Positions 37,194 through 45,078 of a stretch of 64,000 nt of DNA are shown piece by piece. Both the position numbers and the translations under genes were made by a program. The DNA comes from Polaromonas sp. GTDB taxonomy: Bacteria > Pseudomonadota > Gammaproteobacteria > Burkholderiales > Burkholderiaceae_C. Under the pieces are notes generated by a model, which saw only the letters and a program-made list of their open reading frames with translations, did not search any database and was not told the origin of the DNA. Each line of letters opens with the position of its first letter. Within the stretch, counting starts at the first letter, position 1. The stretch covers positions 248,001 through 312,000 of the forward strand of contig NZ_JABBPE010000016.1 of NCBI RefSeq assembly GCF_012927455.1. Direction: 5' to 3'.

Positions 37194-39308
37194 TCACGGA
37201 GTGAATATCTGTCCCATGATGACTTCGAGTTCCGGTGTCTGCACGCCCGCTAGGTCGAGCACTTGGCAAAGTGCAAGCACTTCATCCCTGCTCTTCACCA
37301 ATTTACAGAACGATTGAGCCATAGACGGTTTGTCCCCTCCTGTCACTGTATCGGGGTAGTACTCTTCAATTGCACCCTTCTCCAGCACAAATATTCCCCT
37401 TGTTCGAAGTGCAGCTAAAAGCCCGCGCTTTTGAAAAACTATGTCTGCCCTTGAGTTGTCAGAAAGCACTTCAAGGCGTGGCAGTGTCTTTTGGAATAGA
37501 AAGATCTCGTCGAGGATTCTGCATTGTTCCGCAACGTCCGCCGCCGTCCGCGCCTCGACAAGTGCACGGTGAAGCACCTTAACCCTTTCACGCTGGAATT
37601 CTTCTTTTAGTAATTTAGGATTTGGAATGGCCAGAAGGTTCTCATCCGCAATTATTTTGTCCACTGCCACTAGCAAATCTGATCGCATTGCTTTCATTTC
37701 GTCAGAAGGATCAGTTTTGTCAAATCCATCTAGCAGGACATCCAGGTCCGACACCAACATAATATTTACGTTGAATTTTGAGAAAAAATCGCGGTATCGT
37801 TTGAAGCTGCCCTTCCCGTTTATTTTCACTAGGCTAATAGAATTGGCCTTCAGATCCCATTGGGCATTAATCATTTTTGCGATATGCGGAAGGGCAATAA
37901 GCTCGCTATCCCCCTCCACCAAAATGACCCTGCGGGAGAAGAAAGCATGGCTGCCTGTTTCAAAAGAAATAATTTGAAACTGATCTTTGGTCGGCATGTC
38001 ATTTAAATCAATGGTGAGACAAATGCTCTGGGGTTTTACCTGCTCCGGCAAACGCTGCTTATAGATCTTAATGAACGTCTTTGTAATAGTTGGTGAGAAA
38101 AACAGGGGGGAATGAGTTGTTACCAATACCTGTTGGGTTTTGGAAATGAGCGAAAGAGCTTCGAATAAGATATTCTGAGCTTGAGGGTGCAGGTATAGCT
38201 CTGGCTCTTCAAAGAGAAATAAAAATTTGTCTTTGGTCGTTTTTGGTTTGTCGTCAGGCTTTTTCCAGTCCGCCTGCTGAGATAGCTGAACATAGGTGCG
38301 CAGAATACTAAAGGTAATGGCGCGTTTAAAACCATCGCCTTTATTTTCGACTGGCCCCCTCATGCCATCGTCAGCAACAATAGTTGCATTCGATAGGATT
38401 GATTTCACCTCGGGCGGGGGAATGTTGATCTCGATGGAAACATCTCTAAATGTTTCTTGAAGATTTTTCTGAATCGTCGCCTCTATCGCCTTCACTCTTT
38501 CCATGCGTTCATCGGAAACTTGACCATCAGCCCCTGTGATGCGGTTCAATTTTTTTCGAAGTGCCTCAAAGGTTTCGACTGCGTCTGAAAGATCAGTTTC
38601 AATGACCTCCAACAGGATGTGTAAAAGTTTTCCAAATGACGCACTCTCTTTAGTTTTGAGATCGTCTGAAAAGTCTTTAACCGCAGGGATGTATACCGGT
38701 TCAGGCAGTATTCCTCGAATACTGTTGTCGATCCCTGTTGGAAGTGCTATGTCGGCCAGGATCAATTTATCTGGTGGTAATTCGGATACATATTTGTCAA
38801 TAAGTTCTTTTGCTGCCTTTTGTGTGGTCAGGGCGTTAGTCACTTCAACCGATGCAACCTCGGGGTAGAAGGCTTGTAATGTGTCGCCGAGTTCCTTACC
38901 TTTTTTTCCCTTAAAAGCCTCTTCGATTTTTTCTTCGCGGAATTTTTTTTCGTTAGGGATGCTTGTGACAATTCGTAGTTTTGAAGTGCCGTCAGTCGCG
39001 TATCGCCGTGCCAGTGTTATCGAAGTGTCTGTGACATATTTCTCAATCTTCTTCTTATTTTCTTCGCCAATTTTGTCGAGAATGTTGTCTGTTAATCCTG
39101 AAAAAATACCAGTTATTAGAATTTCCTTTTTAGAATCAAAGTATTCGTGAGGTGAGAGTTTCGTACCATTTATTAGAAGCAAAACTGATTGCAATAGAGT
39201 GGACTTGCCCGAGTTGTTTTCTCCGATGACGCAAGAGAAGTCGTCGAGTTTTGAACATGCGTGCACGAGCCCCTTGTAGTTTTCAACTTCGATATGTTCT
39301 AGTTTCAT
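37194..39308 (-). CDS. OLD-family ATP-dependent nuclease (AAA ATPase plus TOPRIM), GajA-like
   Basis: A 704-residue OLD-family protein. The split ABC-type ATPase has Walker A IGENNSGKST (residues 28-37), Walker B FLFLFEEPE (362-370) and an H-loop LVTTHSPLFF (395-404). The TOPRIM nuclease domain has VILVEGDSE (461-469), LVSDLDVL (518-525) and a late EKGAIEEYY (643-651). The ATG at 39308 gives the canonical MKLEHIEVENYKGL opening. It begins 28 bp downstream of the NERD-helicase stop, so the pair is probably one transcript. The gene is clearly AT-richer than its neighbours, suggesting horizontal gain. OLD nucleases paired with UvrD-type helicases are class 2 OLD proteins, such as Gabija GajA. 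Orphan OLD function is the alternative. Confidence 0.9.
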   Translation of the reverse strand: MKLEHIEVENYKGLVHACSKLDDFSCVIGENNSGKSTLLQSVLLLINGTKLSPHEYFDSKKEILITGIFSGLTDNILDKIGEENKKKIEKYVTDTSITLARRYATDGTSKLRIVTSIPNEKKFREEKIEEAFKGKKGKELGDTLQAFYPEVASVEVTNALTTQKAAKELIDKYVSELPPDKLILADIALPTGIDNSIRGILPEPVYIPAVKDFSDDLKTKESASFGKLLHILLEVIETDLSDAVETFEALRKKLNRITGADGQVSDERMERVKAIEATIQKNLQETFRDVSIEINIPPPEVKSILSNATIVADDGMRGPVENKGDGFKRAITFSILRTYVQLSQQADWKKPDDKPKTTKDKFLFLFEEPELYLHPQAQNILFEALSLISKTQQVLVTTHSPLFFSPTITKTFIKIYKQRLPEQVKPQSICLTIDLNDMPTKDQFQIISFETGSHAFFSRRVILVEGDSELIALPHIAKMINAQWDLKANSISLVKINGKGSFKRYRDFFSKFNVNIMLVSDLDVLLDGFDKTDPSDEMKAMRSDLLVAVDKIIADENLLAIPNPKLLKEEFQRERVKVLHRALVEARTAADVAEQCRILDEIFLFQKTLPRLEVLSDNSRADIVFQKRGLLAALRTRGIFVLEKGAIEEYYPDTVTGGDKPSMAQSFCKLVKSRDEVLALCQVLDLAGVQTPELEVIMGQIFTP

Positions 39309-39336
39309 CAGTTGTACCTGTTTGATTGAAAGATGG

Positions 39337-41160
39337 TTATTGCGGTGATAGCAATCTGGCAAAGCGACTGTTTCCACAGAGAGTAATCACCAACCTCTGC
39401 GTAGCCCGCGTCGCCGCCACATAAAACACCCGCGCGGCCTCCTGCTCGTCTTCGCCCTCGGCGGGCATGTGGCCCACGCCGGGCAGTGCCACCACCGGGA
39501 ACTCCAGGCCTTTGCTCACCTTCATGGTCATGATCTGGATGGTGTCGGCACCGGGGTTGAAATCGCCCGTTCGCTTCCGCGCGTTGAAGGGCAGCTTGCG
39601 CTGGTGCAGGGCATCGGCGCACAGATCCATGGTTTTCCAGTCTGCGCACAGGATGGCCATGTCTCCCCAAGCGTGCCCTTCTTGGTGTGCAGCGCCCAGG
39701 TGGTCGGCAATCGCGAATGCTTCTTCCCGCAAGCTGGGCAGTTTGATGATGATGGGCGCTTGCCCGTCGCGCCCGCAGCTGACCGGCTTGACCAGCGGAA
39801 TGCCGTCTTCGTCTTTGTCGTCCGCCGTCAGCAGGTCCGCCGCAATCAGGCTGGCAGTTTGCAGAATCTGCCGGGTGTTGCGGTAGTTGATTCTCAAGAT
39901 CGTGGTGCGGCCTTGCGCCTGCACGCCGACGCTTTTGAAACTGAAATTTTTGCTGCGGCTGCGCTCGTAAATGCTTTGCGCGTCGTCGTAGAGCAGCAGC
40001 AAGCTGTTGGTGGTGGGGTCCACCATCTGCGTCACCAGCCTGAGCCATTCGGGGGCAAAGTCATGGCCTTCGTCAATCAGGATGGCCTGGTACTGGCCCG
40101 ACGGAATCTGGCTGCGGTCAACGCCGTGAATGACGCGTTGAACCAGCTCTGCAACGTACTGCTCGCGCCCGACCTGACCGGGCAGCGTTTGGCCATACGT
40201 GACCAGTTGGTCCCGGCACCACTTGTGAAAATGCCGCGCATGCACCATGCCGGACAGCCCCTTGGCCTCCATGCTGGATGCCAGCTTGACGGCCAACGGC
40301 TCGTTGTAGCAAAGAATCAATATCGGTTTGGACGCGGGCGTGTGGGCCTTGGCCAGGTACTCGGCGCGGTAGCCGAGGATCATGGTTTTGCCGGAGCCGG
40401 CCACGCCGTGAATCACGCGGTGGCCGTCGCCCAGGCTGCGGGCGAGCTGCTCCTGCTGCAGGTCCATCACGCGCAGCATGTCGGGGAATTCGGCGTCGGG
40501 GTCGTTGTCGTCAAACAGGGCGCCCTGCGTTTGCACGCGCACCTGCGGAAACATGTTCCAGCGCACGCGGTCCAGCTGCGGCAGTGACATGAGGCCGCCG
40601 CCAAAGGTATGCGGAAACATGTGCCAGAGCCGCTGCTGAAATTCTTCTAAGCCAGCGGTTTCAAGCATTTCGTCCTGACAAATCACATAGTGCGGCTCAA
40701 TCGCCTCGCCCAGCCCGGCGGCGTCGAACTGCTTGCGCGTGATGCGGGTAAAAACCACGCCATGGCCCCACGGAAAGGCGAGCTTGCCCTGGTGCCGGCC
40801 TTCGGCATGAACCAGCTGCGGGTCGCGCTCTAGGGCGTTCACCACTTGAATTGCGCAAAACCGCGCTTGCGCCAGCGGGCTCATGACCGCCTTGACGCGC
40901 CCGTCCACCAGAATGTCCCACGCCTGCCGGGTGGCTTGCTGGATAGTCTCCAGCTTCCAGTCCTTGGTTTCCAGAATCAAGAGGCCGCGCCGGGGATGCA
41001 GCACCACAAAGTCGGGGTGCGACTGCTTGGGGCCGACCGGCACGTCGTACCAGAGCAAATAGTCGTCATCGAGCTTTTGCTCCAGCCGCTCGGCCAGCCG
41101 GCGCTCGCCGGGGGTCATTCGCGACACGCAGGAGCCGATTGCAGGAATAAGCGTCGCCAT
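39337..41160 (-). CDS. NERD-domain UvrD/Rep-like helicase (GajB-like partner)
   Basis: A 607-residue protein. The N-terminal NERD nuclease-like domain shows GER (E19), HPDFVVLHP (D50) and LILETKDWKL (E64-x-K66), the usual acidic and lysine residues. A superfamily-1 helicase follows: Walker A GVAGSGKT (252-259), Walker B LIDEGHDF (361-368), LRINYRNTRQ, MTMKVSKGLEFPVVALPG, and the final FYVAATRATQRLVI. Upstream of the ATG is repeat copy 7; the ribosome site is weak. Base composition matches the host, unlike the OLD gene downstream. NERD-helicases are known in bacteria without a settled role. Adjacency to OLD suggests a Gabija-like antiphage or repair module (inference). Confidence 0.88.
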   Translation of the reverse strand: MATLIPAIGSCVSRMTPGERRLAERLEQKLDDDYLLWYDVPVGPKQSHPDFVVLHPRRGLLILETKDWKLETIQQATRQAWDILVDGRVKAVMSPLAQARFCAIQVVNALERDPQLVHAEGRHQGKLAFPWGHGVVFTRITRKQFDAAGLGEAIEPHYVICQDEMLETAGLEEFQQRLWHMFPHTFGGGLMSLPQLDRVRWNMFPQVRVQTQGALFDDNDPDAEFPDMLRVMDLQQEQLARSLGDGHRVIHGVAGSGKTMILGYRAEYLAKAHTPASKPILILCYNEPLAVKLASSMEAKGLSGMVHARHFHKWCRDQLVTYGQTLPGQVGREQYVAELVQRVIHGVDRSQIPSGQYQAILIDEGHDFAPEWLRLVTQMVDPTTNSLLLLYDDAQSIYERSRSKNFSFKSVGVQAQGRTTILRINYRNTRQILQTASLIAADLLTADDKDEDGIPLVKPVSCGRDGQAPIIIKLPSLREEAFAIADHLGAAHQEGHAWGDMAILCADWKTMDLCADALHQRKLPFNARKRTGDFNPGADTIQIMTMKVSKGLEFPVVALPGVGHMPAEGEDEQEAARVFYVAATRATQRLVITLCGNSRFARLLSPQ

Positions 41161-41189
41161 TCGGCTGTTTTACCGGTAAAAAATGGCGT

Positions 41190-41232
41190 TAGCCCAATAA
41201 CCACGGGCGCAAGCAGCTATCAAAAGCATAGT
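41190..41232 (+). repeat. Interspersed Comamonadaceae-type repeat, copy 7
   Basis: Contains CCACGGGCGCAAGCAGCTAT and AGCATAG. It lies just upstream of the helicase gene and marks the right edge of the repair/defence block. Confidence 0.85.
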
Positions 41233-41310
41233 TTCATGCGTCATGACTGCAACCCTGTCGGGGAATTAAAAGCTGTCATCCGCAAGCCACCAACCTTTCA
41301 ATACATTCGC

Positions 41311-41430
41311 TAACATTTTGTAACTCACCATCATGCGGCCAAAGAGGCCCTACCGCCAGCATGGAATGAAGGCATTGGTATTCAAATGCGCAAATAAACC
41401 TGGTGAATCGGCTAAATAGAACGCCGGGCG
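41311..41430. repeat. Diverged 120-bp direct repeat, copy A
   Basis: Alignable end to end with 44106-44225. Shared blocks include AACATTTTGTAAC / AACACTTTGTAAC, ATCATGCG, GGTATTCAAATGC / GGTACTCAAATGC, and a common end at ATAGAACGCCGGGCG / ATAAACGCCCGG. No gene. The remaining 280 bp up to the small gene at 41716 hold nothing recognisable. Confidence 0.7.
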
Positions 41431-41715
41431 TGCGCGTTCGCGCCAAGGCGCTGGCGCAGACAAGCCCGGTATTGCTCTGGATCAAAAGCCGCCGGCAACC
41501 GGCGGCAGCGGGGCAGGCATGGGCGTATGCAGCGGCAGGATTTGCGGTTTTAGATTTTCGTTCCTGGCGTCACGACATCAAAGTGCAAGCCGAGGAAACA
41601 AATAGGCGCTTGTCCTACAGTTTTGCAGCCTTCAAAACAATTGGATTTCAAGCCTGCTGCCTGAATAATCAAGCATTGCGTGCAGCTGTTGCAGCAAACC
41701 ACCGGGAGATAACGC

Positions 41716-41943
41716 ATGCCCTCAGATTCAGCGCCAGCCGTGCGCAGCGGCTACCTCAGCCCCGACGATTTGAATCGCGATCTGCAAGCGGAATACGGCC
41801 AGTTGCGTGAAGAACTGGAGCGATTGATGGCCGAGCCGGTCAAGGATTTTCCGGGGATTGACCTGCTGGTTGACCGGCTTGAGATGCTGCAGTTGGCGAT
41901 CAAGGAAAAGCACGGCATCCAGGGCAACAACCCGAATGAGTGA
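41716..41943 (+). CDS. Small helical protein of unknown function
   Basis: A 75-residue protein: an N-terminal SGYLSPDDLNRDLQAEYGQLREELERLMAEPVK followed by FPGIDLLVDRLEMLQLAIKEKHG. It is predicted largely alpha-helical with no signal or membrane segment. A clear GGGAGATAAC ribosome site precedes the ATG. I do not recognise a family. It is followed 73 bp later by an acidic low-complexity protein gene on the same strand. Confidence 0.6.
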   Translation: MPSDSAPAVRSGYLSPDDLNRDLQAEYGQLREELERLMAEPVKDFPGIDLLVDRLEMLQLAIKEKHGIQGNNPNE

Positions 41944-42016
41944 AGGCGCCACAGCGGCCTGTTTTTTTAAACATCAAATCACATCAACCCGTTTTTTAAA
42001 CACAAGGGAACAAGCC

Positions 42017-42409
42017 ATGGCGACCAGCAGCATTAGGGGCGGCTCGACACCGCCCGAAGAGATCAGCGGCAAGGATGTGCATTCTTTAGGGCCAAGCGAC
42101 AACTCCGACAGCGGCAGTGATGCCGTGGGCGCTTACGGTGACGACGAGTTGGCCAGCGACAGCGATGCAGCGGGCACCGGCGAGCGCGCTGCGGTCGGCA
42201 CCGGGCGCGACCGGCCCAATGCCGATAGCATGCTCGACCAGATTGAACAGTTGCGCGGCGTTGCGGCAGACGATGCGCTGGATGACGCGGGTGGGGACGA
42301 GCCCGCGCAAGACCTTGACGATTTGGGCGAGCCTGATGCGCCGCAGGCCGATGCGGGTGACGGGGGCGATGAGGCTGACAAGAAGGCCGGCAAACGCGGT
42401 AAAGCCTAA
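42017..42409 (+). CDS. Acidic low-complexity protein of unknown function
   Basis: A 130-residue protein dominated by Asp, Gly, Ala and Glu (for example DDALDDAGGDEPAQDLDDLG), with a short basic tail DKKAGKRGKA. Likely intrinsically disordered. The ATG at 42017 follows AAGGGAAC; the frame upstream of it is shadow. No domain recognised. Could be a charged chaperone-like or DNA-mimic-type protein, but that is guesswork. Confidence 0.6.
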   Translation: MATSSIRGGSTPPEEISGKDVHSLGPSDNSDSGSDAVGAYGDDELASDSDAAGTGERAAVGTGRDRPNADSMLDQIEQLRGVAADDALDDAGGDEPAQDLDDLGEPDAPQADAGDGGDEADKKAGKRGKA

Positions 42410-42508
42410 AAGCGCCGCCGCTGTGCCATCATCAGTGGCCCAGGCGCTGGTCCTTCCAGCGCCTGAAAAACCGCTAGAACCGACGCTTGAACCGCCGCCC
42501 GTACACCC

Positions 42509-43618
42509 ATGAAACTTTCAAAACTGGCCCAGTCTTCCGCACTGGAAGACAAGACCTTCCTGTTGCTGCTGTTGCTGGTGTCGCTGGCTTTTTTCTGGGT
42601 GCTCTGGCCTTTTTATGGGGCGGTGTTCTGGGGCGCAATTTTCGCCATTTTGTTCAGCGGGCTTTTCTTGCGACTGCTCAAGCGGCTGGCACCAAGGCGT
42701 ACGCTGGCCGCGCTGCTCACGGTGTTGATCATTCTGGTGCTGGTCATTTTGCCGGTAGGTTTTATCGGCGGCTTGCTGGTGCAGGAAGCCTCTGGCGTGT
42801 ATGCGCGCGTGCAGTCGGGCGACTTGAGCTTTGGGCGGTATTTTCAACAGGTCTACAACGCACTGCCGGCCTGGGCCACCACCCTGCTGGAGCGTTCGGG
42901 CCTGAACGACCTGGGGGTAATTCAAGAGCGCCTGACGACCAGCCTGACCCGGGGCAGCCAGTTCATTGCCACGCAGGCACTGAACATCGGGCAGAACGCC
43001 TTTGATTTTTTTGTCAGCTTTTTTGTCATGCTGTACCTGCTGTTTTTCTTTTTGCGCGATGGAGCGGCGCTGTCGTGGCGCATCCGCGATGCGATTCCAC
43101 TGGAAATGCAGATCAAGCGCAGCCTTTTCAGCAAGTTCACCACGGTGATACGTGCCACCGTCAAGGGCAACATCGTGGTGGCGATGCTGCAGGGCGCGCT
43201 GGGCGGCCTGATCTTCTGGTTTCTTGGCGTTCACGCACCGGTGCTGTGGGGCACGCTGATGGCTTTCTTGTCGCTGTTGCCGGCGGTGGGGGCGGCTTTG
43301 GTGTGGCTGCCGGTGGCGATCTACTTTTTGGCCACGGGTGCACTCTGGCAGGGCGTGGTGTTGATCGCCTTTGGCGTGCTGGTGATTGGCCTGGTCGACA
43401 ATATTTTGCGACCAGTGCTGGTCGGCAAGGACACCAAGATGCCGGACTACGTGGTGCTGGTGTCAACCATAGGCGGCATGGCGCTGTTCGGGCTGAATGG
43501 CTTTGTCATTGGCCCGGTGATTGCGGCCATGTTCATGGCGGCCTGGGACATTTTTCTTAAGGCCCGCGAGGCCGAACCGCTGGAGGCGCCGGGCCAGGAG
43601 CCGCGCCAGGATCTGTAG
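42509..43618 (+). CDS. AI-2E family (PerM/YdiK-type) membrane transporter
   Basis: A 369-residue polytopic membrane protein of the UPF0118/AI-2E family with about seven or eight transmembrane segments. The N-terminal pair (FLLLLLLVSLAFFWVLWPFYGAVFWGAIFAILF) and the C-terminal block PDYVVLVSTIGGMALFGLNGFVIGPVIAAMF are diagnostic. Some members export the autoinducer AI-2, others act as ion or solute permeases; substrate here is unknown. No coupled neighbour. Confidence 0.92.
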   Translation: MKLSKLAQSSALEDKTFLLLLLLVSLAFFWVLWPFYGAVFWGAIFAILFSGLFLRLLKRLAPRRTLAALLTVLIILVLVILPVGFIGGLLVQEASGVYARVQSGDLSFGRYFQQVYNALPAWATTLLERSGLNDLGVIQERLTTSLTRGSQFIATQALNIGQNAFDFFVSFFVMLYLLFFFLRDGAALSWRIRDAIPLEMQIKRSLFSKFTTVIRATVKGNIVVAMLQGALGGLIFWFLGVHAPVLWGTLMAFLSLLPAVGAALVWLPVAIYFLATGALWQGVVLIAFGVLVIGLVDNILRPVLVGKDTKMPDYVVLVSTIGGMALFGLNGFVIGPVIAAMFMAAWDIFLKAREAEPLEAPGQEPRQDL

Positions 43619-43669
43619 GGGGCTTTGGTCGCCCGGGGGTTGATGCGGAGGGCCCCGCATCACGTCCCT

Positions 43670-43987
43670 TCAGTACACGGTAAAGGTACGGCTGTAACCA
43701 CTGCCGGCATGAAACGACTGCTGGTAAATAAGCCGGTTGTTTGACGCGACGATGAGCGTGTGGGAGCCGGTGTCAATGCGCAGCGAGGTATCGCCTTCCA
43801 GGTAGCTGCCCACCTGGCCCATGTCGATGCCGTCCAGAATGATTTTTGAATTGAGCACACGCTCGGTGGTGGCCTTGAAGGAAATCTGCGGTCGCCGGTC
43901 GGCCTCGCCTTGTGATTCTGTGGGCATCAGGCTGCAGGCGCTGAGCGCCATCACACCGGCCAGCATCGATACGATTTTCTTTATCAC
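43670..43987 (-). CDS. Small lipoprotein, PEGA-like
   Basis: A 105-residue protein with signal MIKKIVSMLAGVMALSAC and lipobox LSAC. The mature part has KIILDGIDMGQVGSYLEGDTSLRIDTGSHTLIVASNN, resembling a PEGA-type beta repeat (surface-layer-like). A small hairpin lies in the 3' region near 43642-43661. Function unknown. Confidence 0.75.
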   Translation of the reverse strand: MIKKIVSMLAGVMALSACSLMPTESQGEADRRPQISFKATTERVLNSKIILDGIDMGQVGSYLEGDTSLRIDTGSHTLIVASNNRLIYQQSFHAGSGYSRTFTVY

Positions 43988-44105
43988 CAGATTCCCTCAA
44001 AAATAAACCAGTAGTTGTGCTGTGCGGCGCGTGCATTAGTCGCACAAGACGGAATCGGCACCCAGAAAGCGCCACTTGATAGCCGCCAATTCGTTCATCC
44101 CTCAG

Positions 44106-44225
44106 CCAACACTTTGTAACCTTCGATCATGCGACTAAACCCCCCGTAAGGCCAGCGGGCCACGAAGGTATTGGTACTCAAATGCACACTTCGATTGACG
44201 AATTTGCAAGATAAACGCCCGGAAG
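44106..44225. repeat. Diverged 120-bp direct repeat, copy B
   Basis: Partner of 41311-41430, in the same orientation and of the same length. Both copies lie next to an interspersed repeat (copies 7 and 8). Confidence 0.7.
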
Positions 44226-44280
44226 CCAGCGCCCGGCCCCATTACCCTGAAAACCCAGTTTTAGGTATCAATGCCGCGTT

Positions 44281-44325
44281 TAGCCCAAGCGATACGGGCG
44301 CGGCCAGCTATTAATAAGATAGCTA
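44281..44325 (+). repeat. Interspersed Comamonadaceae-type repeat, copy 8
   Basis: Contains ATACGGGCGCGGCCAGCTAT and AGATAGCTA; hairpin arms AGCTAT/ATAGCT. Confidence 0.85.
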
Positions 44326-44529
44326 AGCTGCAGCCGCGTGGGTGCATAAACGGGAGAGAGGTGCTTGCCCAGAGCGGGCAACGCGCGAATGGGACGATGG
44401 CCGCGGCGGGGCGCTTGGAGATCGTGCCAACCAGCGCGGCCATGAACGCGGCAGGCAGGAGGGCGCGGCACCCTGGCTGCGATAGCGGCACTTCTGCGTA
44501 AAAGCCGCGCCTTGCCAAAACGGTGTTTG

Positions 44530-44931
44530 CTACTCGTCGGGCACCACCGTCAGCCGCCCGCTTTTTTTGGCTTTGACGCGCGCATCTTCGCCCCCGCCTT
44601 GTTTTTGGCAGGCCAATGCGAACTGGCCATTGGCGGTCGGAGTGAAGCGGTGGCTCGACTTCTGTTTGCCAATCGCTTTGCCCGGATTGAAGTTCGAGAC
44701 AAATTCCTGCGAAGCTTCGGACGTGCGCACTGACAGTTCCACGGGCTTGCCCTTCTTGACCACGATTTCTCGCGGGTCGAAGACGCCGTTGCCGCACTCG
44801 ACGTTGACCACCTGCACGCCTCTGGCGTCGGGCACGGCGTACCACGCCTCGGTGCCGATGGCTTGCGACTGCGCAACGCCGCACCCGGCCGCCAGCGCGA
44901 GGATGAAGAGGAGGTGTTTCGGTTTGTTCAT
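44530..44931 (-). CDS. Exported cupredoxin-fold protein lacking copper ligands
   Basis: A 133-residue secreted protein with signal MNKPKHLLFILALAAGCGVAQSQA. The mature part resembles a cupredoxin: VFDPREIVVKKGKPVELSVRTSEASQEFVSNF and NGQFALACQKQGGG. However, the usual His, Cys, His and Met copper ligands are not in place. The first His position reads SQEF, and the C-terminal Cys is not followed by His or Met. Probably a structural or binding derivative of the fold. Unknown function. Confidence 0.68.
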   Translation of the reverse strand: MNKPKHLLFILALAAGCGVAQSQAIGTEAWYAVPDARGVQVVNVECGNGVFDPREIVVKKGKPVELSVRTSEASQEFVSNFNPGKAIGKQKSSHRFTPTANGQFALACQKQGGGEDARVKAKKSGRLTVVPDE

Positions 44932-45078
44932 TACGTTCTCCTATCTGACTGCCGACACATTGTTGGAAAAGATGCTTTCGCCGTTGCTACAGTTGGCTAC
45001 GCTGCGTGAAGCCCTTGCTTTATCACGTCGGTTCTTTGAGGGAAACCCAGGCTACCGGAGTGTCGCCCTGCACAGTGT

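Larger units (their letters stand above)
43988..44529. other. Gene-free stretch with two repeats
   Basis: Carries direct-repeat copy B (44106-44225) and interspersed repeat copy 8 (44281-44325). No ORF here has family features. Confidence 0.55.

Noticed and set aside
43642..43661. Hairpin GATGCGG/CCGCATC as a terminator after the AI-2E gene
   Set aside because: Stem is short and there is no T tract, so it is not listed as a terminator.
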